From Paracoccaceae bacterium (GTDB taxonomy: Bacteria > Pseudomonadota > Alphaproteobacteria > Rhodobacterales > Rhodobacteraceae): a DNA stretch of 35,289 nt. Shown one piece after another: positions 8,210 to 16,375 of the stretch (the stretch's first letter is position 1; each line of letters starts with the position of its first letter). Below the pieces are notes generated by a model. The model had not been told where the DNA came from, did no database searches, and saw only the letters and a list, made by a program, of their open reading frames with translations. Location: positions 1-35,289 of the forward strand of contig JAAXIY010000068.1 in assembly GCA_012270125.1 (NCBI GenBank), given 5' to 3'. Position numbers and translations under genes: made by a program.

Positions 8210-9385
8210 ATGGAAGAAGTTGTTATCACATCTGCAATCAGAACTCCCATTGGAGGCTTTCAGGGTGAGTTAGATTGCTTTTCGGCTTCAGATTTAGGTG
8301 GAATGGCTATTGACGGGGCTATGAAGCAAGCGGGCATTGATCGAGTTGATGAAGTAATCATGGGGAATGTTCTTGGAGCAGGCCAAGGTCAAGCGCCCGC
8401 ACGGCAGGCAAGCTTTGCTGCAGGTCTAGATGAAACCATTCCAGCTACGACATTGAATAAAATGTGTGGTTCAGGAATGAAGGCTGCAATGATTGGGTTT
8501 GATCAAATCAAGCTTGGACAAAGCAAAATTCTAGCCGTTGGTGGAATGGAAAGTATGTCTAACGCGCCTTATCTACTACCGAAGATGCGCGGTGGAGCCC
8601 GGTTGGGTCATGGTAAGGTAATCGATCATATGTTTCATGATGGATTAGAGGATGCCTATGAGCCTGGACGTTTGATGGGAACTTTTGCTGAGGATTGTGC
8701 GGAAAAATATCAATTTACCAGAGAAGCCCAGGATGAGTATGCGTTGAAATCATTGGAAAATTCACTTTCTGCTCAAAAATCAAAAGTATTCGAAAATGAA
8801 ATTATGCCTATTGAAACCGTGGATCGAAAAGGAAAAAAGAGAACTATTGTTTTAGATGAGCAACCGCAAAACGCACAACCTGAAAAAATCCCAAATTTAA
8901 AGCCCGCATTTAGAAAGGACGGCACTGTGACTCCAGCAAACTCCTCTTCAATTTCTGATGGTGGTGCGGCGTTGATCCTAAGTTCTAGAGTGTATTCTGA
9001 AAAAATGGGTTTGCCTATACGTGCACGAATTCTGACCCATAGTAGCTATGCCCAAGCCCCAGGTTTATTTACCACAGCCCCCATATATGCAGTGCAAAAA
9101 TTAATGAAGTCGCTATCTTGGACAGCTGATATGGTAGATCTCTGGGAAGTTAATGAGGCATTTGCTGTTGTCCCTATGGCTTTCATGCATGAACTGGGCG
9201 TTTCAAGAAAAAAAATGAATGTTCATGGAGGGGCTTGTGCAATTGGACATCCAATAGGAGCTTCTGGTGCGAGAATAATGGTAACTCTTCTGAATGCACT
9301 CGAAAGATATGAAATGAAGCGTGGAATTGCTGCAGTTTGTATAGGTGGTGGTGAGGGGACAGCAATAGCAATAGAGCGTGAATAG
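8210..9385 (+). CDS. Acetyl-CoA C-acetyltransferase (thiolase II)
   Basis: A 391-residue degradative/biosynthetic thiolase of the PhaA/AtoB type. It condenses two acetyl-CoA to acetoacetyl-CoA, or cleaves the latter, in the cytoplasm. The catalytic set is complete: Cys86 in NKMCGSGMKA (acyl-enzyme), His347 in CAIGHPIGASGAR and Cys377 in VCIGGGEG. The start follows AGGG about ten bases upstream. No phaB or other polyester gene is adjacent, so the pathway (polyhydroxybutyrate, ketone bodies or fatty acids) cannot be assigned. The gene stands alone between a divergent GGT-family gene and the convergent methyltransferase gene. Family assignment is very secure. Confidence 0.95.
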   Translation: MEEVVITSAIRTPIGGFQGELDCFSASDLGGMAIDGAMKQAGIDRVDEVIMGNVLGAGQGQAPARQASFAAGLDETIPATTLNKMCGSGMKAAMIGFDQIKLGQSKILAVGGMESMSNAPYLLPKMRGGARLGHGKVIDHMFHDGLEDAYEPGRLMGTFAEDCAEKYQFTREAQDEYALKSLENSLSAQKSKVFENEIMPIETVDRKGKKRTIVLDEQPQNAQPEKIPNLKPAFRKDGTVTPANSSSISDGGAALILSSRVYSEKMGLPIRARILTHSSYAQAPGLFTTAPIYAVQKLMKSLSWTADMVDLWEVNEAFAVVPMAFMHELGVSRKKMNVHGGACAIGHPIGASGARIMVTLLNALERYEMKRGIAAVCIGGGEGTAIAIERE

Positions 9386-9424
9386 CGATGAGTTTCTATT
9401 GTTGCCGATCAGCCTGAGTAAATT

Positions 9425-10099
9425 TTAAATTGATTCAAATCTTAACATTGCCTTTTTAACTTTTAGACCCCAGTGATAGCCGCCCAACTCGCCGTTCGTC
9501 CTTAAAACTCGATGGCATGGGATGAGCCAACATAATGGATTTCTTCCAATGGCAGTTGCTATGGCTCTAACGGCTTTTGGTTTACCTATATGCTTGGCTA
9601 GTGTTTTATAGTTTGTAACCTTTCCAGCTGGAATTTTTAATAATGCGCTCCAAACCTGAAGTTGAAGTGGACTTCCTATTAAACAAAGGTTGATTTTAGT
9701 AGTTTGGTCTAAAACAGATTTGAACTCTAAATCGGAAAAGATATTTTCTGCACTGTAAGTTGCTGAGGGCCATCTCGACATCATATCAGCCAAGGCAATC
9801 TCTTCATTGATGTGATCGCAGAATGCCAAACCGCATACCCCATACTTGCTATTCATAATGAGCGCCTTCCCGAAAGGGGAATTTTTATACTCGTAGGAAA
9901 TATGAAGGCGCGTCGTTAACTTTTTACAATCAGATTTTAGTTCAATAAATTCATTTACGAGCAAATTTCTGTTTTTATGCGATTTTAAAAAATCTGTTTC
10001 TGAAAAACTTTGTTGCTCTGATAGTTCCTTAAGAAAGATTTTATCTTCTATGGATGCTTGGTAGCTAAAATTTTGCTCGATGTTGTAAACTTGGTGCAT
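9425..10099 (-). CDS. Methylated-DNA-[protein]-cysteine S-methyltransferase, Ada C-terminal type
   Basis: This suicide repair protein removes alkyl groups from O6-alkylguanine onto its own cysteine. Residues ~62-224 hold the N-terminal RNase H-like subdomain (SPFGKALI, GVCGLAF, EEIALADMMSRWP) and the DNA-binding catalytic half (QLQVWSALLKIPAGKVTNY, then IPCHRVL with acceptor Cys195). The sequence most resembles Ada-type proteins in which an AraC helix-turn-helix precedes this part. Here the first ~60 residues are short and show no recognisable HTH, so the regulator domain seems lost or heavily eroded. The gene is divergent from nth with an 82-base shared spacer. Repair activity looks intact. 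Confidence 0.9.
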   Translation of the reverse strand: MHQVYNIEQNFSYQASIEDKIFLKELSEQQSFSETDFLKSHKNRNLLVNEFIELKSDCKKLTTRLHISYEYKNSPFGKALIMNSKYGVCGLAFCDHINEEIALADMMSRWPSATYSAENIFSDLEFKSVLDQTTKINLCLIGSPLQLQVWSALLKIPAGKVTNYKTLAKHIGKPKAVRAIATAIGRNPLCWLIPCHRVLRTNGELGGYHWGLKVKKAMLRFESI

Positions 10100-10147
10100 T
10101 ATTTATCGGAAGCCTCTTAAATTTATAAAATATCCCATGCATGCACT

Positions 10148-10159
10148 TGTATAAATACA
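10148..10159. promoter_or_regulatory. Inverted repeat in the divergent repair-gene spacer
   Basis: TGTAT-AA-ATACA is a perfect five-base inverted repeat with a two-base spacer, 22 bases before the nth start and 48 before the methyltransferase start. TGCATG also occurs repeatedly nearby. No alphaproteobacterial LexA site (GTTC-N7-GTTC or GAAC-N7-GAAC) is seen. A role as shared operator is speculative. Confidence 0.25.
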
Positions 10160-10181
10160 TTTTAAATTGCATGAGTCTACT

Positions 10182-10826
10182 ATGGTAAAGCAGCTGGATT
10201 ATAACACATTGCGGGAAATTTTTAACCGTTTTAAAGAGGCAGCAAAAGAGCCTGAGGGAGAATTAGAGCACGTTAACGTTTATACTTTGGTAGTTGCCGT
10301 TGCCCTGAGTGCTCAATCTACTGATGCCGGTGTTAACAAAGCCACAAAAAAGCTTTTTCAAATCGCTGATACTCCAGAAAAAATGTTGGATCTAGGAGAA
10401 CGGGGCTTAATTGAGCATATTAAGACAATAGGCTTATTTAGAAATAAAGCTAAAAATGTTATAAAGTTAAGTAAAATCCTTTTGGAACAATATGATGGAC
10501 AAGTTCCTAACTCACGTGCAGCACTTCAATCCCTTCCAGGAGTAGGCCGAAAGACTGCTAACGTTGTTTTGAATATGTGGTGGAAGCATCCAGCGCAAGC
10601 GGTTGATACCCATATTTTTCGTGTTGGGAATAGAACTGGTATTGCACCAGGAAAAGATGTTGATGCCGTTGAGAGGGCAATAGAGGATAACGTTCCCGCA
10701 GATTTTCAATTACATGCTCATCATTGGTTGATCTTGCATGGGCGCTACCACTGTAAGGCACGTAAACCATTATGCTCTACTTGTTTAATAAGAGATTTGT
10801 GTTCGTTTGAGGATAAAGAGTTATGA
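10182..10826 (+). CDS. nth: Endonuclease III (DNA glycosylase/AP lyase)
   Basis: A base-excision repair enzyme that removes oxidised pyrimidines and cleaves the abasic site. From ATG 10182 it is 214 residues, close to E. coli Nth (211). The helix-hairpin-helix LQSLPGVGRKTANVVLN contains the catalytic Lys124, and Asp142 lies in VDTHIFRVGN. The 4Fe-4S loop is complete, with Cys191, 198, 201 and 207 (C-x6-C-x2-C-x5-C). An in-frame TTG at 10167 would add five residues but has no better ribosome site. The stop overlaps the start of the adenosine kinase gene (ATGA), implying translational coupling. Confidence 0.96.
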   Translation: MVKQLDYNTLREIFNRFKEAAKEPEGELEHVNVYTLVVAVALSAQSTDAGVNKATKKLFQIADTPEKMLDLGERGLIEHIKTIGLFRNKAKNVIKLSKILLEQYDGQVPNSRAALQSLPGVGRKTANVVLNMWWKHPAQAVDTHIFRVGNRTGIAPGKDVDAVERAIEDNVPADFQLHAHHWLILHGRYHCKARKPLCSTCLIRDLCSFEDKEL

Positions 10827-11812
10827 AGAAATACAATGTTCTAGGCATTGGAAACGCAGTCGTTGATGTCATTAGCCAAAGTTCAGATATGTTTTTAGAA
10901 AAAATGAATATTGAAAAAGGAATTATGCAGCTGGTCGATCGTGATCGTGGGGAGTTGTTATACAATTCAATGGATAATCGAAAGCAAGCGCCAGGAGGTT
11001 CGGTTGCTAATACAATTGCAGGCATTGGTGCGCTTGGCTTAAAAACTGGTTTTATAGGGAAAGTAGGAACTGATGAGTTGGGTGTCTTTTATCGTGACAC
11101 TATGGAGGAAAATGGAACGGACTTTGTTAATAATCTCTCAGATAAAAGTGAGCTTCCAACATCTCGCTCTATGATTTTTGTATCAGATGATGGAGAGAGA
11201 TCGATGAATACCTATCTTGGGATATCGGCCGAATTAGGACCGGAAGATGTGAATTTGGAAGTGGCGGCAAGTGCAGATATTGTTTTTTTGGAAGGATATC
11301 TTTTTGATAAAGATAAAGGTAAAGAGGCTTTTATAAAACTTGCCAAGGAATGTAGAGCGGCGGGTGGTTTGTCTGGAATTGCGATTTCTGATCCCTTTTG
11401 TGTTGAAAGACATCGAGCAGATTTTCTAAGTTTGATTAAAAACGAATTGGATTATGTTATCGGAAACAAAGAGGAAATTATGGCGCTATTCGAAACTGAT
11501 AATTTTGAAAGTGCTCTATCCAAAGCTGTTGATATTTCACCTCTTGTCGTTTGTACGCGTTCTTCTGAAGGTGTGACTGCTATCCAAGAAGGAAACCGCG
11601 TAGATTTTAGGGTAGAACCTGTTATCCCAGTCGATGCCACAGGGGCAGGTGACCAGTTTGCTGCAGGTTTTTTATACGGATTAGCAACGCACGCTAATTT
11701 AGAGACAGCTTGTTCTATGGGTTGTCTGTGTGCAGAAGAGGTAATAGGCCATATAGGCCCACGTCCACAGATACGTCTTTTGGATAAATTTTCAGAAATG
11801 AAACTAATTTAA
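10823..11812 (+). CDS. Adenosine kinase (PfkB/ribokinase family)
   Basis: A 329-residue sugar kinase of the PfkB family. The N-terminal GIGNAVVDVI and the APGGSVANTIAGIGALG motif bind the nucleoside or sugar. The C-terminal VDATGAGDQFAAGFLYG is the anion-hole/catalytic motif with Asp277 as base. The N-terminal region is that of the group annotated as adenosine kinase in alphaproteobacteria, which phosphorylates adenosine to AMP for purine salvage. PfkB substrate calls by eye are less certain than the family. It overlaps nth by four bases and is followed, after 69 bases, by the HIT-protein gene. Confidence 0.88.
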   Translation: MKKYNVLGIGNAVVDVISQSSDMFLEKMNIEKGIMQLVDRDRGELLYNSMDNRKQAPGGSVANTIAGIGALGLKTGFIGKVGTDELGVFYRDTMEENGTDFVNNLSDKSELPTSRSMIFVSDDGERSMNTYLGISAELGPEDVNLEVAASADIVFLEGYLFDKDKGKEAFIKLAKECRAAGGLSGIAISDPFCVERHRADFLSLIKNELDYVIGNKEEIMALFETDNFESALSKAVDISPLVVCTRSSEGVTAIQEGNRVDFRVEPVIPVDATGAGDQFAAGFLYGLATHANLETACSMGCLCAEEVIGHIGPRPQIRLLDKFSEMKLI

Positions 11813-11881
11813 GATTATATTAAATTTGTTAATCAATATTAGAAAAGAATGGCTTTAAAGTAAAAATTCTAGGGTAGAAAA

Positions 11882-12262
11882 ATGAGTTACAATTACGACG
11901 ATAATAATATTTTTGCAAAAATATTAAGAGGTGAAATTCCGAATAAAACTGTCCTTGAGACAGATTACAGTTTGGCTTTTGAGGATATAAGCCCCGCCGC
12001 TCCGGTACATATTCTTGTGATACCTAAAGGGCCATATGTTTCACACGATCATTTTGCTATTGAGGCAAGTGATGAAGAGGTTTTAGATTATACAAGGGCT
12101 ATTGGAGAGGTCTGCAAAATAACAGGCGTTCAGCCTTCATCCGGTGGATCAGGATTTCGTTCAATAGCAAATGCGGGTCAAGATGCTATTCAAGAAGTTC
12201 CACATTTTCATACACACATAATTGGTGGACGCAATTTGGGGAGAATGATATCCCCAAACTAA
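11882..12262 (+). CDS. Histidine triad (HIT/HinT) nucleotide-binding hydrolase
   Basis: A 126-residue HinT-like protein. The N-terminus (IFAKILRGEIPNKTVLETD) and the triad HFHTHIIGG (His108, 110 and 112) are diagnostic. HinT proteins hydrolyse phosphoramidates such as adenosine 5'-aminoacyl phosphoramidates. The length is typical. AGGG lies about ten bases before the ATG. The last codons carry a strong inverted repeat, annotated separately. A short zinc-finger gene follows. Confidence 0.94.
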   Translation: MSYNYDDNNIFAKILRGEIPNKTVLETDYSLAFEDISPAAPVHILVIPKGPYVSHDHFAIEASDEEVLDYTRAIGEVCKITGVQPSSGGSGFRSIANAGQDAIQEVPHFHTHIIGGRNLGRMISPN

Positions 12263-12267
12263 TGGGG
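12235..12267 (+). repeat. Overlapping alternative hairpins at the end of the HIT gene
   Basis: TTTGGGGA at 12235-12242 pairs perfectly with TCCCCAAA at 12251-12258 around eight bases. The same CCCC (12252-12255) could instead pair with GGGG at 12264-12267. The two hairpins exclude each other. No long T run follows, so a standard intrinsic terminator is not evident. It could be a processing or weak termination signal before the zinc-finger gene. Confidence 0.4.
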
Positions 12268-12318
12268 CCTTTCAATGGTAATCGTTATAAGTATATTAAA
12301 GAATTGTAGAGAAATTAA

Positions 12319-12498
12319 ATGTCATTAGATGCGCCAGAGATAAGAATTGTTGATGCATGGAGAGTTGCCTGTGACGGTGGTGAAGGTGCTCTTGGACATC
12401 CGCGAGTGTGGCTTCAAATTCCACAAGAGCAAGGTTGGGTAGAATGTCCATATTGTGATTGCAGGATCCAACATAAAGATTTCCCCCTTAAAGACTAA
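12319..12498 (+). CDS. CHCC zinc-finger protein (NDUFS6-like family)
   Basis: A 59-residue protein starting [20 protein letters not shown]. The zinc ligands are Cys18, His27, Cys43 and Cys46, the last two in [10 protein letters not shown]; the C-x8-H-x15-C-x2-C pattern is the zf-CHCC family. In mitochondria this family is complex I subunit NDUFS6. Alphaproteobacteria, the relatives of mitochondria, carry short stand-alone versions. GAGA sits about seven bases before the ATG. The gene precedes polA, an arrangement I recall from Rhodobacterales. Its role in the bacterium (complex I accessory or other) is not shown by the context. Confidence 0.85.
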   Translation: MSLDAPEIRIVDAWRVACDGGEGALGHPRVWLQIPQEQGWVECPYCDCRIQHKDFPLKD

Positions 12499-12602
12499 TC
12501 AATGTAACAAGTGTTCAAATCGCTAAGAATAACTATAAGTTTAAAAGTGATTATTGATTTATAGGGACTAGAATGTTGTAACAAAGGTAAAGGGGGTTTT
12601 AG

Positions 12603-15395
12603 ATGGGTTTTGGGAAAGGACATCACTTACATTTGATTGATGGTTCCGCTTTTATTTTCCGAGCATACCATGCGCTGCCTCCTCTTACGAGAAAATCAGA
12701 CGGTTTACCTGTAGGTGCCGTTAGCGGTTTTTGTAATATGCTAAATCGCTACATAGAAGATAATAATGGGCCTGATGCACCCACACATGTTGCAGTAATT
12801 TTTGATCATTCAAGTCATAGCTTTAGAAATGATATCTTTGATGGTTACAAAGCAAATCGTCCACCGGCTCCTGAGGATCTCGTCCCCCAATTTCCATTAA
12901 CGCGCGAAGCGACAAAGGCGTTTAATATTGCTTGCGAGGAGATGGAAGGATTTGAAGCAGATGACATGATAGCCACACTTGCCTGTCAAGCCCGAGATGC
13001 AGGTGGCCGTGTTACAATAATTAGTTCAGACAAAGATTTAATGCAGTTAGTTGGAGATGGCATCGAAATGTATGATGCCATGAAAAATAAACGCATAGAT
13101 CGGGAAGGTGTATTTGAAAAATTTGGTGTTTATCCAGATAGAGTTATCGATGTTCAATCGCTTGCTGGAGACAGTGTTGATAACGTGCCTGGTGCGCCTG
13201 GTATTGGTGTGAAAACTGCTGCTGCTCTAATTAATGAATTTGGCGACCTGGATGAACTGTTAAGTCGAGCGGTTGAAATAAAGCAGCCTAAAAGGCGGCA
13301 AACCTTGTTGGACCATGCTGAGCAAATTAAATTATCGCGCGAACTTGTTACTTTAGATTGTAATACACCTTTAACATTTGCACTCGAAGACCTTGAATTC
13401 AGAGCTCCGATACCAGGGCAACTATTAGATTTCTTAACAAAAATGGAATTTAGAACGCTGACTAAGCGTATTGCGCAAAAATTTGAATTAGAAATTCCAA
13501 CTTCCGATAATCTAGACACAACAAGCACTAACAATATTTCAGAAAAAATTCCTTTTGACAGTGCAAATTATGAATACATCAAGACAGCCGACCAACTTCA
13601 AACGTGGGTTCATAAAATATATGAAACGGGCTATGTAGCAATAGATACTGAGACAACGTCTTTAAATGATATGTTGGCAGAATTGGTAGGAATTTCTCTG
13701 GCAACAGAAATTGGCTCGGCATGCTATATCCCCATCGGTCATAAGGAAGGACAAGATGATGACCTTTTCGATAATTTTCAATTGGTCGAAGGGCAACTGG
13801 ATCTAGAATACGTTTTAGACTGTCTGAGGCCCGTACTAACAGATGATAGTATTCTTAAAATTGGACAAAATATTAAATATGATGCGAAGGTTTTAAGCCG
13901 CTACGGGATAGAAGTTACTACTTTTGATGACACCATGCTTTTATCTTATGCCATGCATGGGGGATTACATAACCATGGGATGGATGCTCTATCGGAACGA
14001 TATTTAGATCATTCACCAATCTCGATAAAGACACTTATTGGCTCAGGAAAATCAGCCATAACTTTTGATAAAGTAAAAATAGAGGATGCGGTAACTTATG
14101 CGGCAGAGGATGCCGATATTACCTTGAGGCTTTGGAAAATTTTTAAGCAGAAATTACACCTTTCTAAAGTGACTAAAGTATATGAAAGTTTAGAACGTCC
14201 TTTAGTTTCTGTTTTAGCTCAAATGGAAAAAAATGGAGTCAAAGTTGATAGAGAAACACTAAGTCGAATGTCAAATGCGTTTGCCCAGAAAATGGCAGGT
14301 CTTGAAGCTGAGATTTATGAATTAGCCGGTGAAACTTTCAACGTGGGGAGCCCAAAGCAACTGGGTGAAATTATGTTTGATAAGTTGGGTTATGAAGGCG
14401 GTAAAAAGGGAAAAAATGGTGCTTATGCGACTGGGGCTGATATATTAGAAGAGCTGGCAACAAGTTACGATTTTCCCAAAAGAGTTTTAGATTGGCGACA
14501 ATTAAGCAAACTTAAATCTACTTACACAGATGCTTTACAAGATCATATAAATCCAGATACCGGCCGTGTTCATACCTCTTATTCAATTGCTGGCGCAGTT
14601 ACTGGTCGGCTTTCTTCAACTGAGCCAAACCTACAAAACATACCAGTGAGAACGGAAGACGGAAGACGTATTCGAGAAGCGTTTGTGGCTGAGAGCGGCA
14701 ATATTTTGGTAAGTTTAGATTACAGTCAGATTGAGCTTAGAATTTTAGCCCATATAGCAAAAATAGATGCTCTGAAGCAGGCTTTTCATGACGGACTGGA
14801 TATTCACGCCATGACGGCTTCAGAAATGTTTGATGTGCCTCTTGATCAAATGACACCCGAAATTCGTCGTCAGGCAAAAGCTATAAATTTTGGAGTTATC
14901 TATGGTATTTCTGGATTTGGTTTAGCAAGAAATTTACGCATCCCACGTGCTGAGGCACAAGGCTTTATAGACCGTTACTTTGACAGGTTTCCTGGAATAA
15001 AGGAATACATGGATGAGACGATCAAATTCAGTAAAGAAAATAATTATGTCAAAACTCTTTTTGGCAGGGTCATACATACGCCCGAGATAAACGCTAAAGG
15101 TCCCATGGCTGGTTTTGCAAAAAGGGCGGCCATTAATGCGCCTATTCAGGGTACTGCTGCAGATATCATCCGGCGTGCCATGATTAGAGTTCCAGATGCA
15201 ATCAAAGATCTTCCTGCAAAAATGCTTCTTCAGGTGCATGACGAGCTACTATTTGAAGTAAAAGAAGAGTTTAGCCAAGATTTAGTTGATAAAGTTCAGT
15301 CCATTATGGAAACTGCTTCTCTTCCTTTTTTGAAAATGGATATACCATTATCAGTCGACGCTGGTCATGGATTAAATTGGGCAGAGGCGCATTAG
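12603..15395 (+). CDS. polA: DNA polymerase I
   Basis: A complete three-domain Pol I of 930 residues. Residues ~1-290 form the 5' nuclease (LIDGSAFIFRAYHA, EMEGFEADDMIAT, SSDKDLMQL, GDSVDNVPGAPGIG). Residues ~320-510 form the 3'-5' exonuclease, with the acidic motifs retained (AIDTETTSL, IKYDAKVL, YAAEDADIT), so proofreading should be active. Residues ~540-930 form the polymerase: motif A SLDYSQIELR (Asp706), motif B RRQAKAINFGVIYG, motif C QVHDELLFEV (Asp880). It fills gaps in repair and replaces RNA primers. A strong ribosome site (GGGGG) lies seven bases before the ATG. The M19-family gene starts two bases after its stop. Confidence 0.98.
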   Translation: MGFGKGHHLHLIDGSAFIFRAYHALPPLTRKSDGLPVGAVSGFCNMLNRYIEDNNGPDAPTHVAVIFDHSSHSFRNDIFDGYKANRPPAPEDLVPQFPLTREATKAFNIACEEMEGFEADDMIATLACQARDAGGRVTIISSDKDLMQLVGDGIEMYDAMKNKRIDREGVFEKFGVYPDRVIDVQSLAGDSVDNVPGAPGIGVKTAAALINEFGDLDELLSRAVEIKQPKRRQTLLDHAEQIKLSRELVTLDCNTPLTFALEDLEFRAPIPGQLLDFLTKMEFRTLTKRIAQKFELEIPTSDNLDTTSTNNISEKIPFDSANYEYIKTADQLQTWVHKIYETGYVAIDTETTSLNDMLAELVGISLATEIGSACYIPIGHKEGQDDDLFDNFQLVEGQLDLEYVLDCLRPVLTDDSILKIGQNIKYDAKVLSRYGIEVTTFDDTMLLSYAMHGGLHNHGMDALSERYLDHSPISIKTLIGSGKSAITFDKVKIEDAVTYAAEDADITLRLWKIFKQKLHLSKVTKVYESLERPLVSVLAQMEKNGVKVDRETLSRMSNAFAQKMAGLEAEIYELAGETFNVGSPKQLGEIMFDKLGYEGGKKGKNGAYATGADILEELATSYDFPKRVLDWRQLSKLKSTYTDALQDHINPDTGRVHTSYSIAGAVTGRLSSTEPNLQNIPVRTEDGRRIREAFVAESGNILVSLDYSQIELRILAHIAKIDALKQAFHDGLDIHAMTASEMFDVPLDQMTPEIRRQAKAINFGVIYGISGFGLARNLRIPRAEAQGFIDRYFDRFPGIKEYMDETIKFSKENNYVKTLFGRVIHTPEINAKGPMAGFAKRAAINAPIQGTAADIIRRAMIRVPDAIKDLPAKMLLQVHDELLFEVKEEFSQDLVDKVQSIMETASLPFLKMDIPLSVDAGHGLNWAEAH

Positions 15396-15397
15396 AA

Positions 15398-16375
15398 ATG
15401 ATGATAATTGATAATCTCCAATATGCAAATTGGTCTGAAAAGATTTTCAATCAAATGAGAGAGGGGAACGTCGACGCTGTTCACGTAACCATCTCTTACC
15501 ACGAGACTTTTCGCGAAACAGTTTTGAATTTTGAAAAATGGAACCTTTGGTTTGAAAATTATTCTCAACTGATTATCAAGGGCTCTACTGCAGCAGATAT
15601 TGATCTAGCAAAAAAGACAAATCGAACAGCCATATTTTTTGGCTTTCAAAATCCTTCACCCATAGAAGACGATATTGGTTTGATTGAAATTCTGTACACA
15701 CTCGGAGCCCGGTTTATGCAGCTTACTTACAATAATCAATCTCTACTAGCGACCGGATGCTATGAAGATAATGACGCTGGTATTACCAGAATGGGTAAGC
15801 AGGTCATTAAAGAAATGAATCGTGTGGGTATGGTTGTGGATATGAGCCATTCTGCGGATCAATCGACTATTCAAGCCGCAGAGATATCAGAGCGTCCAAT
15901 AGCCATAACACACGCCAACCCCTTTTCGTGGCATCCTGCACTTAGAAATAAGAGAGATAAGGTTATAGAAGCTGTTGTATCTAATGGAGGAATGATTGGT
16001 TTTTCTTTATATCCCCATCATTTGAGAAACGGTTCCCATTGTACCTTATCAGATTTTTGTTCAATGATTGCGCAATCAGCCGAAAAATATGGTGTTGAAA
16101 GTCTCGGTATTGGTTCTGATTTATGCCAAGATCAACCTGATAGTATTGTGGAGTGGATGCGAGTAGGGCGGTGGAGTAAGACAATGGACTATGGTGAAGG
16201 TTCCGCTGATAACCCAGGCTTTCCTAAGCAGCCAGACTGGTTTGCAGATAACCGAGGTTTTAAAAATATTGCAAAAGGTTTAAGAGACGTTGGCTTTGAT
16301 GAGGATGATGTTGAGGCTATTATGGGCAAGAATTGGTACAACTTTTATGCAAATAATTTTGTAGGATTAGATTGA
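15398..16375 (+). CDS. Atypical M19 (membrane dipeptidase)-family amidohydrolase
   Basis: About 325 residues with the M19 fold pattern: VVDMSHSADQST (His151), ITHANPFSW (His172), GIGSDLCQDQ (Asp241) and the C-terminal IMGKNWYNFY. Classical members bind two zinc ions using an N-terminal His-x-Asp and a glutamate in GxEGG. Here the N-terminus reads MMIIDNLQYANW with no His-x-Asp, and the glutamate position reads GFQNP. The substrate is therefore unlikely to be a simple dipeptide. ATG 15398 (or 15401) is chosen over upstream GTG 15377, which lies inside polA; AGAGG precedes it by about 11 bases. Its 3' end overlaps the opposite-strand DUF1285 gene by nine bases. Confidence 0.85.
   Translation: MMIIDNLQYANWSEKIFNQMREGNVDAVHVTISYHETFRETVLNFEKWNLWFENYSQLIIKGSTAADIDLAKKTNRTAIFFGFQNPSPIEDDIGLIEILYTLGARFMQLTYNNQSLLATGCYEDNDAGITRMGKQVIKEMNRVGMVVDMSHSADQSTIQAAEISERPIAITHANPFSWHPALRNKRDKVIEAVVSNGGMIGFSLYPHHLRNGSHCTLSDFCSMIAQSAEKYGVESLGIGSDLCQDQPDSIVEWMRVGRWSKTMDYGEGSADNPGFPKQPDWFADNRGFKNIAKGLRDVGFDEDDVEAIMGKNWYNFYANNFVGLD

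Noticed and set aside
12503-12584. TGTAACAA repeated at 12503 and 12577 upstream of polA
   Set aside because: An eight-base direct repeat in AT-rich sequence is easily expected by chance; no symmetry or known motif.
13154-13534. 126-residue reverse-strand frame inside polA
   Set aside because: It is antisense to conserved polymerase I sequence and resembles no known family.
15377-15400. GTG 15377 as start of the M19-family gene
   Set aside because: It would lie inside polA and add residues with no family similarity; ATG 15398 follows the polA stop and has a ribosome site.
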